Positions 1-10,674 of a stretch of DNA of 64,000 bases are shown here, one piece after another. The DNA comes from Hirsutella rhossiliensis. Taxonomy: Eukaryota; Ascomycota; Sordariomycetes; Hypocreales; Ophiocordycipitaceae. Position 1 is the first letter of the stretch. Each line of letters starts with the position of its first letter. Made by a program: the position numbers and the translations under genes. Under the pieces are notes generated by a model, which was not told where the DNA came from, did no database searches, and was given only the letters and a program-made list of their open reading frames with translations. The stretch lies in assembly GCF_020360975.1 (NCBI RefSeq), contig NW_025408667.1:868001-932000 (forward strand), given 5' to 3'.

Positions 1-979
1 ACAGCTAATCTGCCCTTTGCGGTACCGATGCCAGTGTCTACGTTTGAAATAAGCGAAGCCGACATCGTCAATCGATGTAAAAGTCAAGTGAGAGAAAATC
101 AAGATGACGTCAAACTCTCTGGGGAATTACAAGTCAAAGACCAAGTTAGTGGGTGGTAGATCACGCGTTGCTTGCAAGCATAAGTGATGGCAAAGAGGGA
201 GGGCGACTAAGACGAGGAAGAGTGAGGATACCAGGCAAAACCAGTGGAAATTGCAGACAACAATTCAGGCTAGGCAAACAAGACCAAGCATACCTAGTCT
301 ATGGCTTGCGACTATATCCATTGAAGAAACGGCTGGACCTGGCGGCCTCACGTCCGCGAGTCGTTACCCGTCAGCCTCGGCGGAGATGCGGAGCAGGCCA
401 GCACGTATTCGAAAACTAATTGCCGCTCGGCAGTAGAAGCAAGGCATTTGCCTGGGCACGCATGGCCGGCGCCGCCAAGAGCCGTTGACGAATTAGAGCG
501 TGAGGATGGCGATAGTCCTCTAGAGGGCATGACAAATCTACCCTGATGCCTGCGCGCATGAATCCAGGTGTCCAGGGTGTAGTGGCAAGACTCCAGTGTG
601 CATGAGGGATATAACAGATGGGGACTAGTACTTTTCTTGTCTGTGGTGACTTTATTATCCCTCACGCCTGTCAATGCATGGATATGCCTCTCGCTTTCTT
701 CGCGTGCCGTGCCTGATGGGGTGATTTCACGACCCTCGCGAGGCATGGTGAGCTGGATCCCCACCATGATGATCGCTGGAAGGGACCACTTGCAGTTGGG
801 CCGAAGAACCCACAGTGACGCGGGGAGGGGAAAGAGTCAATTTCGTGGTAGCCAAGTGGAATGCTGGGGAAGTCGATCTCGAGAGAGCCACGGCCGCGTC
901 TAAAGTCGGGCGCGGCGCAAGGAAAACACACGAGAAGGCCGCGAATCTCTAGTACGCGTCGCTTAAACGTCGTCACCAC
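1..979. other. Gene-poor left edge, nothing recognised
   Basis: All reading frames here are short and show no recognisable domain or codon bias. No RNA gene or clear repeat was seen. It may be degraded flanking sequence of the duplicated block that starts near 980. Confidence 0.4.
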
Positions 980-2245
980 CTTGCAAACCGACATCAGATA
1001 ACTTTGTAGAGCCATGCTGGTACCCATGGTTGAAATTCTCGCCCCCTATCCGCCACGAGACTCAGCATTGGTTGCGGCCCCGCCCGGCATCCCGCACCGC
1101 CGAGGAGGGGGCCCCTACTGTAAAGATGGACGCACGTTTATATCGATCGAAGAGGGCATTTGGCGGGGCAGACCAACTACCTATTGTATGTACCTACCTC
1201 ATCTCGGCCGGGCAGCAATCTTGATCAGAGGACTTGGGTAAGCCGATGGGGTGGGATAGCGACTGCGACTGCCTACCAATATCGATAGATATGCAGGCAC
1301 ATGAACGGAGAGTCGAAGCGATTTGCGAGACATCGATCTTGCCGCTGCTTTGCATCTACTCGGCGGTGCTAACTGTATGCAGACGTTGCTGGTATTCAGT
1401 TGCTTCACGGCTGTGACACTGCAGACACTGCAGCTGGACCACAGACTTGTTGCGGTAGGCTAGCATAGGCCCTAATGCATCCTGCAAGACGGGGGAATGC
1501 AAAGCTCTCATGTCCAAGAGTCGTCCGGTCTCGGCTCCTTGACTCGACACACAGCAAACAAGACCACGCCTCCCCTGTCGCTGACTCGCCCATCCCATCA
1601 TTTTCTGCACCTATTGAATCAATGCGCCCATCAGTGCCATCTGCCGTGCGTCCACTCTGCCCAGACTAGCGGTAACTTGTAAGTGGAGAGAGAGAGTCTC
1701 CACAACGGACAGCGCCGTTATAGGGGCACAATAACGGCGCAGCGCATAGACGATTATGTCTACGCTCAACGAACGCTGCCCCCATCCATTGTCTTCACTC
1801 AATCACGGCGTACCGTGGAATGAAACCAACGGGCAAGGCATTGGCCTCCCATCACAGATTCGGGCCGCGTCATGGGAACGGACGAGTTTGTCAGCTCTAG
1901 CTCTCTTTTTTCAAACGCATATGGACAGACTTGTTTATCCATAGTCTGTGCCATGATCGGGCATACGTGCGGAGAGCATGCTTGCCTTGCCTGGTTTACG
2001 CTGCGGGCTGAGAAGCAAAGCTTTGGAAGACTGAGACTGGTTGCGACGCATGATAACACGCTGGCGAGTACTGTATTTATATCCATATACGCTCCAAGTT
2101 AATAAGATGACAAATAAGATGCGGCGGTCTAGGTATAGCGAGATGAATAGTATAACGGCGTCCTGTCCTTACATGGCCCGATGTTGTCTTTATATACGGG
2201 GGAGGCAAGGAGTGCCTAGCTTGGAGCTAATAAACTAGGAGCTAA
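980..2245. repeat. Tandem duplication, copy A (diverged)
   Basis: This stretch aligns by eye with 2375-4875 once the transposon at 3347-4495 is removed. Shared blocks occur in the same order: around 1145-1250 with 2535-2645, 1755-1920 with 3178-3335, 1935-1975 with 4507-4545, and 2005-2240 with 4575-4875. Identity is patchy, perhaps 65-80 percent in the best blocks. In the right part (about 2070-2200) copy A often has A or T where copy B has G or C, as expected from repeat-induced point mutation. No coding potential was recognised, so the original function is unknown. Confidence 0.75.
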
Positions 2246-3338
2246 GTTAGTAGCGAATAAATACATAGAGGGCAGCGTGTAAGTCGGGCCCGGCATGTCA
2301 GCCTTGGAGCCCTCCGGACCAACATTGGCCGAACCAATACTCTGGCATGCGTGGCCCAAGGCTCATCCTCGGCCTGCCAACCGACGTGTGATAACCACGT
2401 GTCTATGTACGCTCGTATCCGTGGTTGGAAAACCCCCTCCTCCCCCCCACCGTCAGCCACGAGACCCGGGTATCTGCGGTCCCACTGGCATCCCACACTG
2501 CATAGCAGGGGACTCTGGTCCCTCACTGTACATCGATCAATGGGGGAATTTGGCGGGGCAGACCAGGTACTACATCTGCCTCTCGCATCTCGGCCGGGCA
2601 GCATCTTGATCAGAGAGGACTTGGGCAGGCCGAGGGGGTGGGAGAGCGAACCGACCACCTACGTGCCCGCTTGCAAGACTGTGGCTCACTGGCGATAGAC
2701 GTGCAGACACATGGATGGGTGGCATGCGAGGCGTCCGTCTTGTTGATGACTCCAAGGGTGGCATCTGAATGCAGACGCCTGGCGGTTGGGATTCGGTTGC
2801 ATCACGGCAGGGCACGACAGACATCCCGGCCACCTGGCCTTGCCAGAGACACTTGCTGTGCAGCCGGCCAGTGCACAAGTCTCGATATGGCCTGGAAGTG
2901 ACAGTAGATGGCTAGATGCCAGGCGGCGGGCGGGCAAGAGTCATCCGGTCTCGGGCCTCTTGACTCGACCAGCAACAAAGACAAGACGGCGCTTCCCTGT
3001 CGCTGACTCGCCCACGACTTATTTCTCTGCACCTCGTCGAATCAATGCGCCCATCAATGCCATCCCATCCCCGGCCTGCCGCGCACCCACTTCGCTCAGC
3101 TAATGCAAAGTGTGGAGCGTGCCCACAACGGCCAAGAGCCGCTTATAGGGATAGGGGCCTGTGATGGCGCAGCGCATGGACGATTTTGACTGTGCTCAAC
3201 AGAGTCTTTACGCGTTCACAGAGTACCGTGGAAGGATGTCAGCCGGTCAAGACATTCCTCTTCCACCGTAGGCCCGGAACGCGTCGTGTGAACGGACGAG
3301 TTTGGCAGCGTTGGCTCTCCAATTTCAAACGCATCTTG

Positions 3339-3346
3339 GTAGGCTC
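3339..3346. repeat. Target-site duplication, left copy
   Basis: GTAGGCTC lies immediately outside the left inverted repeat of the hAT-like element and is identical to 4496-4503. Confidence 0.8.
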
Positions 3347-4495
3347 CAAGGATGCAAACCACTCAACCCACTCAATATTTTGCCTTAGTGGCGTTGAGTT
3401 GACCAGTTCAACGCGAATCCTCCGTTGAGTTGATTAATTAGAGGTCAGATTGGATACTGGTTAAATAAATCTATCCCAGCACGACTATTCCCAATCTAGA
3501 AGAGGCCTCTCTTATACCGTTTCTTCCGAGGTCCTAGATATCTATGATCTCTCGCCTAGCTCTTTAACGTCGCTAGTTTCGTCGATAGGAAGAGGCATTA
3601 CATCTAGGTTATCAAGCACTCTAGCCCTAAGCTATCATAGCAAGACCTAGGACATCCCAATGATCTTAGCGTTAAGCTGGCTGCGCAGAAGAGTTCCTAT
3701 GCGGCCTGCTGCTATAAATAGCTACTTATATTCTGCTAATATCGGCTAAATCGTGAGGATGTCAAGAGCTATCCGGAATAAACGAGGATATCATCGCCTG
3801 CGCTTATATCAGTTTGAGATTAGGTTCCTAGCGTTGCTGTCCCTATCTTCCGGAGAGGACTGCCACACTTCGAGCTCGTCGGTATCCTCGTCAAACCGAT
3901 TAGGCATAGAATCGTCATCCTTTACTATTATACTGCTCTAAGGGAGAGATCGGCTGCGCTTATAGAATGCCTCGAACGGGTTATAATACCTTTTCTACCG
4001 CTTAGTCGTTTCTTCCGGTTAAGCGCGAGGTGCAATCGTCGTAAGGGAGCGTAATAAAGGTGTTAGAGGAGTGCGAGTGCCTATCTCGCATTCGTTCCGT
4101 ACGTAGGGAGCCCGCAGTGGAGTCTATCGCGTCTACCCTAGATTTTGGGTCTTATAGGTAGATTGGTGGCGGTTTGGCCGCGAAGACTAGAATGCAAACG
4201 CGTTTGTCTTGGACAGGGGCGATAATCTCACCTTTATCCAGTCCATGCTAGGTTTGGCTTACGGCACGGGGAAGATTCCGAATCTATAGGCAGCTCGATC
4301 TAATGCACTCGCATCTCATAAAGAGAAATACTACCCTAGACTGCACGGCTTTAATGTTTGTAATACACTTAAGTAAACTTCAAACTGATTGATGATGACT
4401 TATATAATTAGAGCTAGTATTGATTGAGTTGAATCGACGATTTTATCCATTTGCTTAACCGGGTTGAACAAACAATTGAGTGGTTTGCTTTCTCG
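3347..4495. mobile_element. Non-autonomous hAT-like DNA transposon, 1,149 bp
   Basis: The ends are imperfect terminal inverted repeats: the first 20 bases and the reverse complement of the last 20 match at 17 positions and share the core GCAAACCACTCAA. They are flanked by an exact 8-bp direct repeat, GTAGGCTC, at 3339-3346 and 4496-4503. Subterminal TTGAGTTG/CAACTCAA-type motifs recur at both ends (3366-3435 and 4425-4480). An 8-bp target duplication with short inverted repeats and subterminal motif clusters is typical of the hAT superfamily. The interior is AT-rich with only short frames (longest about 62 codons), so it is a deletion derivative or a mutated copy with no working transposase. 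Confidence 0.8.
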
Positions 4496-4503
4496 GTAGG
4501 CTC
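4496..4503. repeat. Target-site duplication, right copy
   Basis: GTAGGCTC lies immediately outside the right inverted repeat. The host sequence then resumes its match to copy A of the tandem duplication. Confidence 0.8.
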
Positions 4504-5090
4504 TGTTGATCCACAGTCTGTCGAGACATCGAACGTGTACTGGAGTCAGTCGGAAAGTGGTTTAATGTCTGATGGCGCCGCGAGCTGAGGAGCAGGCCTG
4601 CAGCGTTGAGACCGGTTGCTCCGCATGCGCCCTGGCAGACAAGTACTGTATTTATACGTATACGGCTATACGCAAACCGCGCTTCCTGGCAGTATGCGCT
4701 TCATGGCAATGTGATCAATGGCAAACGCCACGCGGCGGTCTAAGGCACATGTATGGCGAGATGGATGGTACGATGGTGTCGTGTCCCTGCATGGGTCGGA
4801 TCTGTGCACCCCCACAGGAGGCAGGGATTTGGCAGGCGGCAGTGAGGTCCTACTTGGAGGCCAGCTGAGGTTGAGTGCCGAGATAGGAGCCCAGCAAGTA
4901 GGAGCTGCTTGGCGGCCACCAAGAAACAAACAAAGACGGCCTCCCTTGCATGGACACATGTCCCTTGTTGCCACCATACCTTTCGGCCATTGCCGCGAAG
5001 GAATGGGTGTGACTTCCGGAAAACCATGTCCAGCCCTACTACGGCCATGGACGCATGATGAGCCGGCGTGGCTGTTTGTTGCGTGGGTAA

Positions 5091-5124
5091 CGAATTTGCA
5101 TGGGCATCGAATTTGCATGGGCAT
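5091..5124. repeat. Exact 17-bp tandem repeat, two units
   Basis: CGAATTTGCATGGGCAT occurs at 5091-5107 and again at 5108-5124 with no change. It is not in any recognised gene. Confidence 0.85.
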
Positions 5125-6115
5125 TTGGAGGCAGGAGGATACACGACTCAAAACCCCCGAGGAGGGCTGGCAATACCGAGGCTAGTAATGAATGCGTGCG
5201 AGGGTAGCAGAGCGTGTCATCTCCTGGCATATTCAATCACAATGGATGACTGTTGGGAGAGTGGGCAGGGCTGGAATATACGAGTAGGCCGGTGAGCGCC
5301 TGTATCGGCACGTCATTCGCCCAGGATCTGGCTCGGCAAGAACCGAATGATGGACCTGCATAAGCCCAGTTGCCCGTGGCCGCAGGGACGCCCCCGGCCG
5401 GCCCCTGGACCAGCAATCTCTATTCTCCAAGCTGATCCGTTTCCACAAGATATGTGGCATAGGTAGGTAATTACGAAGACGGCGGAAAGCATGGCAATAT
5501 GCCAAAAAAAGCAACAACAGTGGCCAAGCTTGGCAAACAGCTTGATTGGGCTCTGCTAGCCAGGAGCAGTAGAACGGATAGGCTTCATCCTTACCAGGTA
5601 TATTCGGACCCTCCCTCACCGCGTGCAGATGGCGCCCAACCGGCGGAGGCGCACGCAGAGGTCGGAACGGACAAGGGGGCTGCCCGTGAAATCAGAGGCG
5701 CATTGAATTGACGGCAAATGGGGGAAATACGATATTCCCAGCTCCTCCGTGGTGGGCCGCGGCCCTGCCAGCCGGCAGTGCACGTTGCGGGCCACTCAGC
5801 ATGACGAATGGGTTGCAGGGATGGCCAAGATTTGCACGCGCGCTTGAACACTTGGGATGGAGGCCATGGGACGAACAGACCAGGCAGGGGTGTTGTTTAT
5901 CGCCGGGCCTGGAGGTTCAGGGGTCGACGACCGGGCCCTGAGGAAGGCAACTTATGCGCAGGCATCTTCCCTGCTGCTGGCATGAAGGAATCATACGACG
6001 GAAATAGGCTTCGTGTGTAATCACACTGGCAGCTGCGGACGAGGTGATTGAACGACGGTGCATTGAGGGCAATAACAAAAAAAAAGGCGAGTCTCGGGCT
6101 CGAGGCCAACAACCA

Positions 6116-6123
6116 TTATATAT
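6116..6123 (+). promoter_or_regulatory. TATA-like element
   Basis: TTATATAT lies 154-161 bp upstream of the start codon at 6277 and is followed by a CT-rich leader. The placement suits a fungal core promoter with a leader of about 120 nt. Inferred only. Confidence 0.4.
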
Positions 6124-6276
6124 CCCCCTCTCCCGTCGGTCAAGTCCAATCCCATCCAACCCAAGGCCGGTGTCACTCAACCGTCGTCCCTCGTTTAGTT
6201 TCATTTTTGCTCTTTTTTCTCGCCCTGTGTTTTGCACCCAGAGACTTTACCTCCCAGTCTTCAATAATAATCGACA

Positions 6277-9200
6277 ATGAAGAGCAACGCTTTGCTTGGC
6301 GTCACGGCGCTGCTCGGCGCCGCGTCTGCCACTCCGCACCCTGCGTTGTCGTCGCGGACAGACTCGGCTAGCACGGGGAATGGTTTCTTCAACGTCCCGC
6401 AAGCATTTCCGAAACTTCGAGATTCAGGATGGGCTTATCATGATCTTGATGGCTGTTACGAACCCGTGTTTAAAAAGGTCCACTATCAAAACAAACCGAA
6501 AATGCACCAATTCTGCCAGGGCGTACTCAGCACGGGCGACAACAATAAAGGAGACATGAGCTTCCTGGAACAGGACCACAGCGACCCAAACAAACAACCG
6601 GATCTCCGCGACGAGTACGAAAAGAGGTGCGCCAAGTACTCATTGACCGTTGCCCGAGTGTGCCGAAACATTCTTAATATGGATGGCGTGAAGAGCTCAA
6701 ACTCGAAATGTTTGGCTGCTCTTCAGGAGAACAAGGACGCCCACAGGATCTGCGTCAGAGTCGGCATTGAAAATAATTTCGAGGGGACCGGCGACATGCT
6801 CGTAAAGGATTGTTTTGACAACAAATTCGAACTCTATGCTGCCTGCCGGGAGCTCCCAGGCACTCCCCAGATCACGATACCTAAGAGTTGCACCCATACA
6901 CCTTGCTACGATGCCGCCGCGCGAATCTTTGGCGACAACTTGTGCAAAACTAAGCCGCAGCCGGGAGACCTCTTCGTCAAGTCCGCAACCGCCCTTTGCG
7001 GCGCTTTGGACATGGACCGGGTCTGTGAATGCCACAAACCTGAGAAGCCCTTCGACGCGTGCGAGCGCATCGGCTGTTACCCTGAACTCCGGAAGGCCAC
7101 CGCCGATGTGACCCTCTGGTGCCAGGATGCCGTCAAGAAGGGCGAGGTGCAGAAAGCCACAGAGGCGACTAACTATGGCCTCGGCCAGTGTGAAGCGAAA
7201 AACAGAGAAAGCTGGAGGTCAGATGTGATTGCAGCTTGCGCCTGCGTCCTGCCCACAGAAGACAAGCCGGCGGGCGTCCCCCAATCCAACACCCCAAGCA
7301 GCTCTTCAACCGCCGGGCCCCTGACGTCTTCCACCCCCGTCTCCAAGGGCTCCTCCAGCGCCGACGCAAAGACCACCGACCAAGTCTCCAAGAACTCCGC
7401 CACCGACACTCAGACCTCGGGCAGTACCATTCACACAACCGCGTCTCCATCGGGCAGCCCCAGCAGCACGGCGTTCCCCTCATCTGCCTCGCAGAGCCCG
7501 AGCCCCGTTACCTCTGCCATCACCAGCACCTCCGACAAGTCCACCGCCAGCGACAAGCACACTGACGCACAGAGCACTCATATCTCTGGCACCGCGGCCG
7601 GTGGCCACGGCGGAGCTGACGCGTCCAAGTCGGTCTCGCAGGGCACATCTCACTTCGCAACGGCCAGTGTCGCTTTCGCCACTCCCGTTGCTGGGGGTAA
7701 GAGCGTTGACGCCCATGCCTCTGCCGGGGCCTCCGCTGGTGGCCATGGCGGTGTAGACGCTTCCAAGTCTGTCTCGCAGGGCACATCTCAGACCGGGTCT
7801 GCCATTGTCGCGTCCTCCACCGCCATTGCGGAGGGTAAGCCGGTTTCCAAGGGTGATGTCGAGGAATTGCTCCACTTCCTCAACAAGAAGCTGAAGTTCA
7901 AGATCATCGCCGGCTTTTTCGTCATCGACGATCTGGACAGCATTCCCGAGAATATCCGAGCTGTCTATGTCACTGTTAGCGTGCGTCTCATCCTGCACAT
8001 CAACAAGGGACCCGACAAGTTTTCCTTCGAGATCTGCGAGCCGCAGGAGCAGGGCCGTGTCATCACCAAGTACGAGACCCATCTGATCTATGGTGTCGGC
8101 ATCTGGGTCGCCCCCGCTGGCCTTATTTCTGGACACGATGCCTCATCCGGGTCCCCTGTCATCGGTGCCGACTCGGTTTCTGGTCCGGCCTCCTCCGCCA
8201 TCGACTCCGGCACCTTCGAGCTGTTGTGCAACAATGGCGGCTTCTACACTGTCGTGAGGTTCGAGCAGAAGAAGATGCTTCCGTCCGTGCCCGCCAGTCA
8301 GCAGCTCGAAATCGCGCATGCTGGCGTTGTCATCAAGTGCGACAAGGAATGCAAGCAGACCAAGTGCCAGGGCGAAGAGTGCCAATCCAACCTCGTCATC
8401 ACCACTCACCCCAAGGGGTCCGTTGCCAAGCCTGTGGACGGTTCCAAGCCCAAGCCTGCCGACGGTTCCAAGCCCAAGCCTGCGGAGAATGGCAAAGGCC
8501 CCGTCGCTTCCACCGGCAGCGTCTCTGTTTCCACCGAAATCTCCGTCACAATCACCTTCGCTCGTTGCGAGTCTGCTGAACAGTGCCACTGCATCCGCAC
8601 CTGCACTGACAACAACTGCGTCACTCAGCAGCCGACCCAGGGCAAGGCTCAGCCGGCTGTTCCCAACGACAAGGTCACCGCTCTGACAATCGAGGCCGTT
8701 TCTCGCAAAGCCGTTCCCATGAACATTGGGGGACAACAAGGCCCGACAGGTGAAACCAGCCAGGTGCAGCAGCCCAATGTAGGCAATGAAGCGCCTGCCT
8801 CAGCCCAGCCATTCACGCCCGTCAAGGCCCAGCCCGCCGCCGGCAAGCCGTCATGCATCCCTCGCCCTTCGTCTGGCCCTGCCGCTGTCGTTGGCTCTGG
8901 CCCTGCCCCTGGTGCTCCTCAGCGGGCTGCCCCGATCGCCGCTCCCCAACCGGCTGTTCCCAACGCCGCTCCTCAGCCTGCTGCTCCCAACAGAGGCAAT
9001 GACGCGCCTGCCACAGCCCAGCCATTCACGCCCGTCAAGGCCCAGCCCGCCGCTGGCAAGCCGTCGTGCACCCCTCGCCCTTCGTCTGGCCCTGCCGCTG
9101 TCGTTGGCTCTGGCCCTGCCCCTGCCCCTGGTGCCCCTGGTGCTGCTCCTCAGCCGGCTGCCCCGATCGCCGCTCCCCAACCGGCTGCTCTCAAATCCGC

Positions 9201-9693
9201 GCCTCAGCCAGCTGCTCTCGACGCCGCTCCTCTGTCTGCCCCCGTTGCCGCTGCTCATGTTGGTTCCCCCGCCCCTGCTCAAGAGCAGCAAGGCAACGTT
9301 CGCCCTGCATCAAGCTCGATACCCAGCACAAACCAGGCCCCGGTCTCCACCAAAGCCCAGCCCGCTGCTCCTGGCCCCAACAAGGTCGACGGCAGCGTTC
9401 AGACTCAGTCCCTTGTCAAGGTCCCCAAGGGCGCCAACAACACCAATTCCGCTACTCCCAACGGCTCTGGCTCTTCCCCGGCTGTCCCCGGCCGTTCCGG
9501 CTCTGCCCCTGCCGCCGGCGCTTCCGTCGTCTCGCCACCTGTCTCCGGCGGCTCGGCTTCGGCGCCTGCCAGCGGCAGCCGACCTATCAACGGCAGTGCC
9601 TCCCCCGTCCCCGCCGGCAGCGGTGCCTCCGGTCACGTTGTCGTTGCATTCAACGTCCTTGTCGGTGTTGTCGGCATGGCACTCTTCCTTTAA
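6277..9693 (+). CDS. Secreted cysteine-rich, Ser/Thr/Pro-rich GPI-anchor-type surface protein
   Basis: A single open frame of 1,138 aa. Residues 1-18 form a signal peptide (MKSNALLGVTALLGAASA). Residues about 20-335 are a cysteine-rich domain with more than 20 Cys spaced like a disulfide-bonded extracellular fold. Residues 335-524 are Ser/Thr-rich, so probably heavily O-glycosylated, and include a repeated block around GGHGG-DASKSVSQGTS. Residues about 525-785 look globular: a hydrophobic beta-rich part followed by two Cys clusters (CDKECKQTKCQGEEC and CESAEQCHCIRTC). Residues 785-1110 are Pro/Ala-rich with a near-perfect 71-codon tandem repeat. The C-terminus is a small-residue stretch followed by a hydrophobic tail (VGVVGMALFL), as in GPI-anchored wall proteins. 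I do not recognise either folded domain. An adhesin or wall-protein role is inferred from architecture. It sits next to a repeat-rich, gene-poor block. Confidence 0.85.
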   Translation: MKSNALLGVTALLGAASATPHPALSSRTDSASTGNGFFNVPQAFPKLRDSGWAYHDLDGCYEPVFKKVHYQNKPKMHQFCQGVLSTGDNNKGDMSFLEQDHSDPNKQPDLRDEYEKRCAKYSLTVARVCRNILNMDGVKSSNSKCLAALQENKDAHRICVRVGIENNFEGTGDMLVKDCFDNKFELYAACRELPGTPQITIPKSCTHTPCYDAAARIFGDNLCKTKPQPGDLFVKSATALCGALDMDRVCECHKPEKPFDACERIGCYPELRKATADVTLWCQDAVKKGEVQKATEATNYGLGQCEAKNRESWRSDVIAACACVLPTEDKPAGVPQSNTPSSSSTAGPLTSSTPVSKGSSSADAKTTDQVSKNSATDTQTSGSTIHTTASPSGSPSSTAFPSSASQSPSPVTSAITSTSDKSTASDKHTDAQSTHISGTAAGGHGGADASKSVSQGTSHFATASVAFATPVAGGKSVDAHASAGASAGGHGGVDASKSVSQGTSQTGSAIVASSTAIAEGKPVSKGDVEELLHFLNKKLKFKIIAGFFVIDDLDSIPENIRAVYVTVSVRLILHINKGPDKFSFEICEPQEQGRVITKYETHLIYGVGIWVAPAGLISGHDASSGSPVIGADSVSGPASSAIDSGTFELLCNNGGFYTVVRFEQKKMLPSVPASQQLEIAHAGVVIKCDKECKQTKCQGEECQSNLVITTHPKGSVAKPVDGSKPKPADGSKPKPAENGKGPVASTGSVSVSTEISVTITFARCESAEQCHCIRTCTDNNCVTQQPTQGKAQPAVPNDKVTALTIEAVSRKAVPMNIGGQQGPTGETSQVQQPNVGNEAPASAQPFTPVKAQPAAGKPSCIPRPSSGPAAVVGSGPAPGAPQRAAPIAAPQPAVPNAAPQPAAPNRGNDAPATAQPFTPVKAQPAAGKPSCTPRPSSGPAAVVGSGPAPAPGAPGAAPQPAAPIAAPQPAALKSAPQPAALDAAPLSAPVAAAHVGSPAPAQEQQGNVRPASSSIPSTNQAPVSTKAQPAAPGPNKVDGSVQTQSLVKVPKGANNTNSATPNGSGSSPAVPGRSGSAPAAGASVVSPPVSGGSASAPASGSRPINGSASPVPAGSGASGHVVVAFNVLVGVVGMALFL
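7594..7794 (+). repeat. Intragenic repeat in the Ser/Thr-rich region
   Basis: Two copies of a block of about 60 bp, at about 7597-7656 and 7735-7794, encode GGHGG(A/V)DASKSVSQGTS. They are 138 bp (46 codons) apart, so the reading frame is kept. Confidence 0.75.
8785..9120 (+). repeat. Intragenic near-identical tandem repeat, period 213 bp
   Basis: The units start at 8785 and 8998, a spacing of exactly 71 codons. The first 120 bp of each differ by only a few bases, so the expansion is recent. Both units encode the same Pro/Ala-rich segment containing one Cys (GKPSC). The frame is kept, as expected for length variation in fungal wall proteins. Confidence 0.85.
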
Positions 9694-10674
9694 GCGAAGT
9701 GGCGCTATCATTCGGAGTTATTCCCCTTCTTTTCAGTAAGGGCAGTTCAACCAGGAACCCCTCGCCCTCACCAACCATGCTCGGGACCATTCTGGCACTC
9801 TTGGACACTTGGGACCCGGGTGTGAATACCCATAATTCGGGCCGCGGCCCCTTTGGTTTGCTTTGTCGGACGCGGCTGTATTGAACATATATTTTAAGAC
9901 GTAATCCCATAACTCATATAAACGAATAAATTCCTTTCTTTTGTTCCAATCCATGGCATCTGCCGTCTTGAGTGTGCTGCTTCCCGCAACTTAGCATCGT
10001 CAAAGTCGTCTCTGTGCCTAATGCTGAGGTTGATACATGCATGTCCTGCATTGTTTACCACTGCATCGTGACCTGATATTTGCAGTGCGCGTCACCCGGG
10101 TACCCCTGGGAGCTGCTCATCAATCGCCAACGCCTCCACCGGCTACGTGCCCATGAAGTGGCCCATCGAATGCTCCTGCAGGGGGGGACAATCGCCACAC
10201 ACCTCTTCCACCGCTGGAAGGATGAGGATATGCGCGGTTCCTCGGCCTGGTGATGGAGGCTGAGTTTATTGATCGGATCTGCCACCACCATTAATTAGCT
10301 TGGGGCAACCCCAACATACACTCTCTGTTTTCTTCGTTTCTGGCCCCGTAGGCCCTCGAGGGGGCTTGCGGCCGGCTCAGCTGACTGCGTGGGCTTTCTC
10401 AGTTACCCGGCCACAACCGACGACTGACTATTGCGGCTTCGCTGTCGTGCCTGGAACCCGATGATGACCCCGAATATCCGACCGGCCTCTCAGAATTGCT
10501 AGATGGAGTGGTTGTTTACTACACACGGTCCTGGGTCCAGGTACTCGTGATATTCTATGTATATATTCTATGTATCTAGTCATCTCCAGCCTAGCACGTC
10601 TTTTGCCCTTATAGAGTCCCATACACCACGTTTGTTGCCACGTCGTGCCGCCCTAAGGCCAAATTTCCATCGCG
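9694..10674. other. Intergenic, 3' flank of the surface-protein gene
   Basis: No gene was recognised. The first 250 bp are probably the 3' untranslated region, with AT-rich, polyadenylation-like sequence around 9885-9945. The remainder has only short frames. Confidence 0.4.

Larger units (their letters stand above)
2375..4875. repeat. Tandem duplication, copy B, split by an inserted element
   Basis: This is the second, more GC-rich copy of the block at 980-2245, in the same orientation and about 130 bp downstream. It is interrupted between 3346 and 4496 by a hAT-like element. The flanking halves continue the alignment with copy A without a gap, so copy A serves as an approximate empty site. 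The two copies are too diverged to be a recent or assembly duplication. No open reading frame with a recognisable product was found. Confidence 0.75.
4876..6276. other. Intergenic region and promoter of the surface-protein gene
   Basis: No gene was recognised in this 1.4 kb. It contains the small tandem repeat at 5091. The last 170 bp are pyrimidine-rich and carry a TATA-like element, and are the likely promoter and leader of the gene that starts at 6277. Confidence 0.5.

Noticed and set aside
8786..9739. 317-codon Leu/Pro/Ser-rich frame overlapping the surface protein
   Set aside because: Frame-shifted reading of the Ala/Pro repeat; low complexity only.
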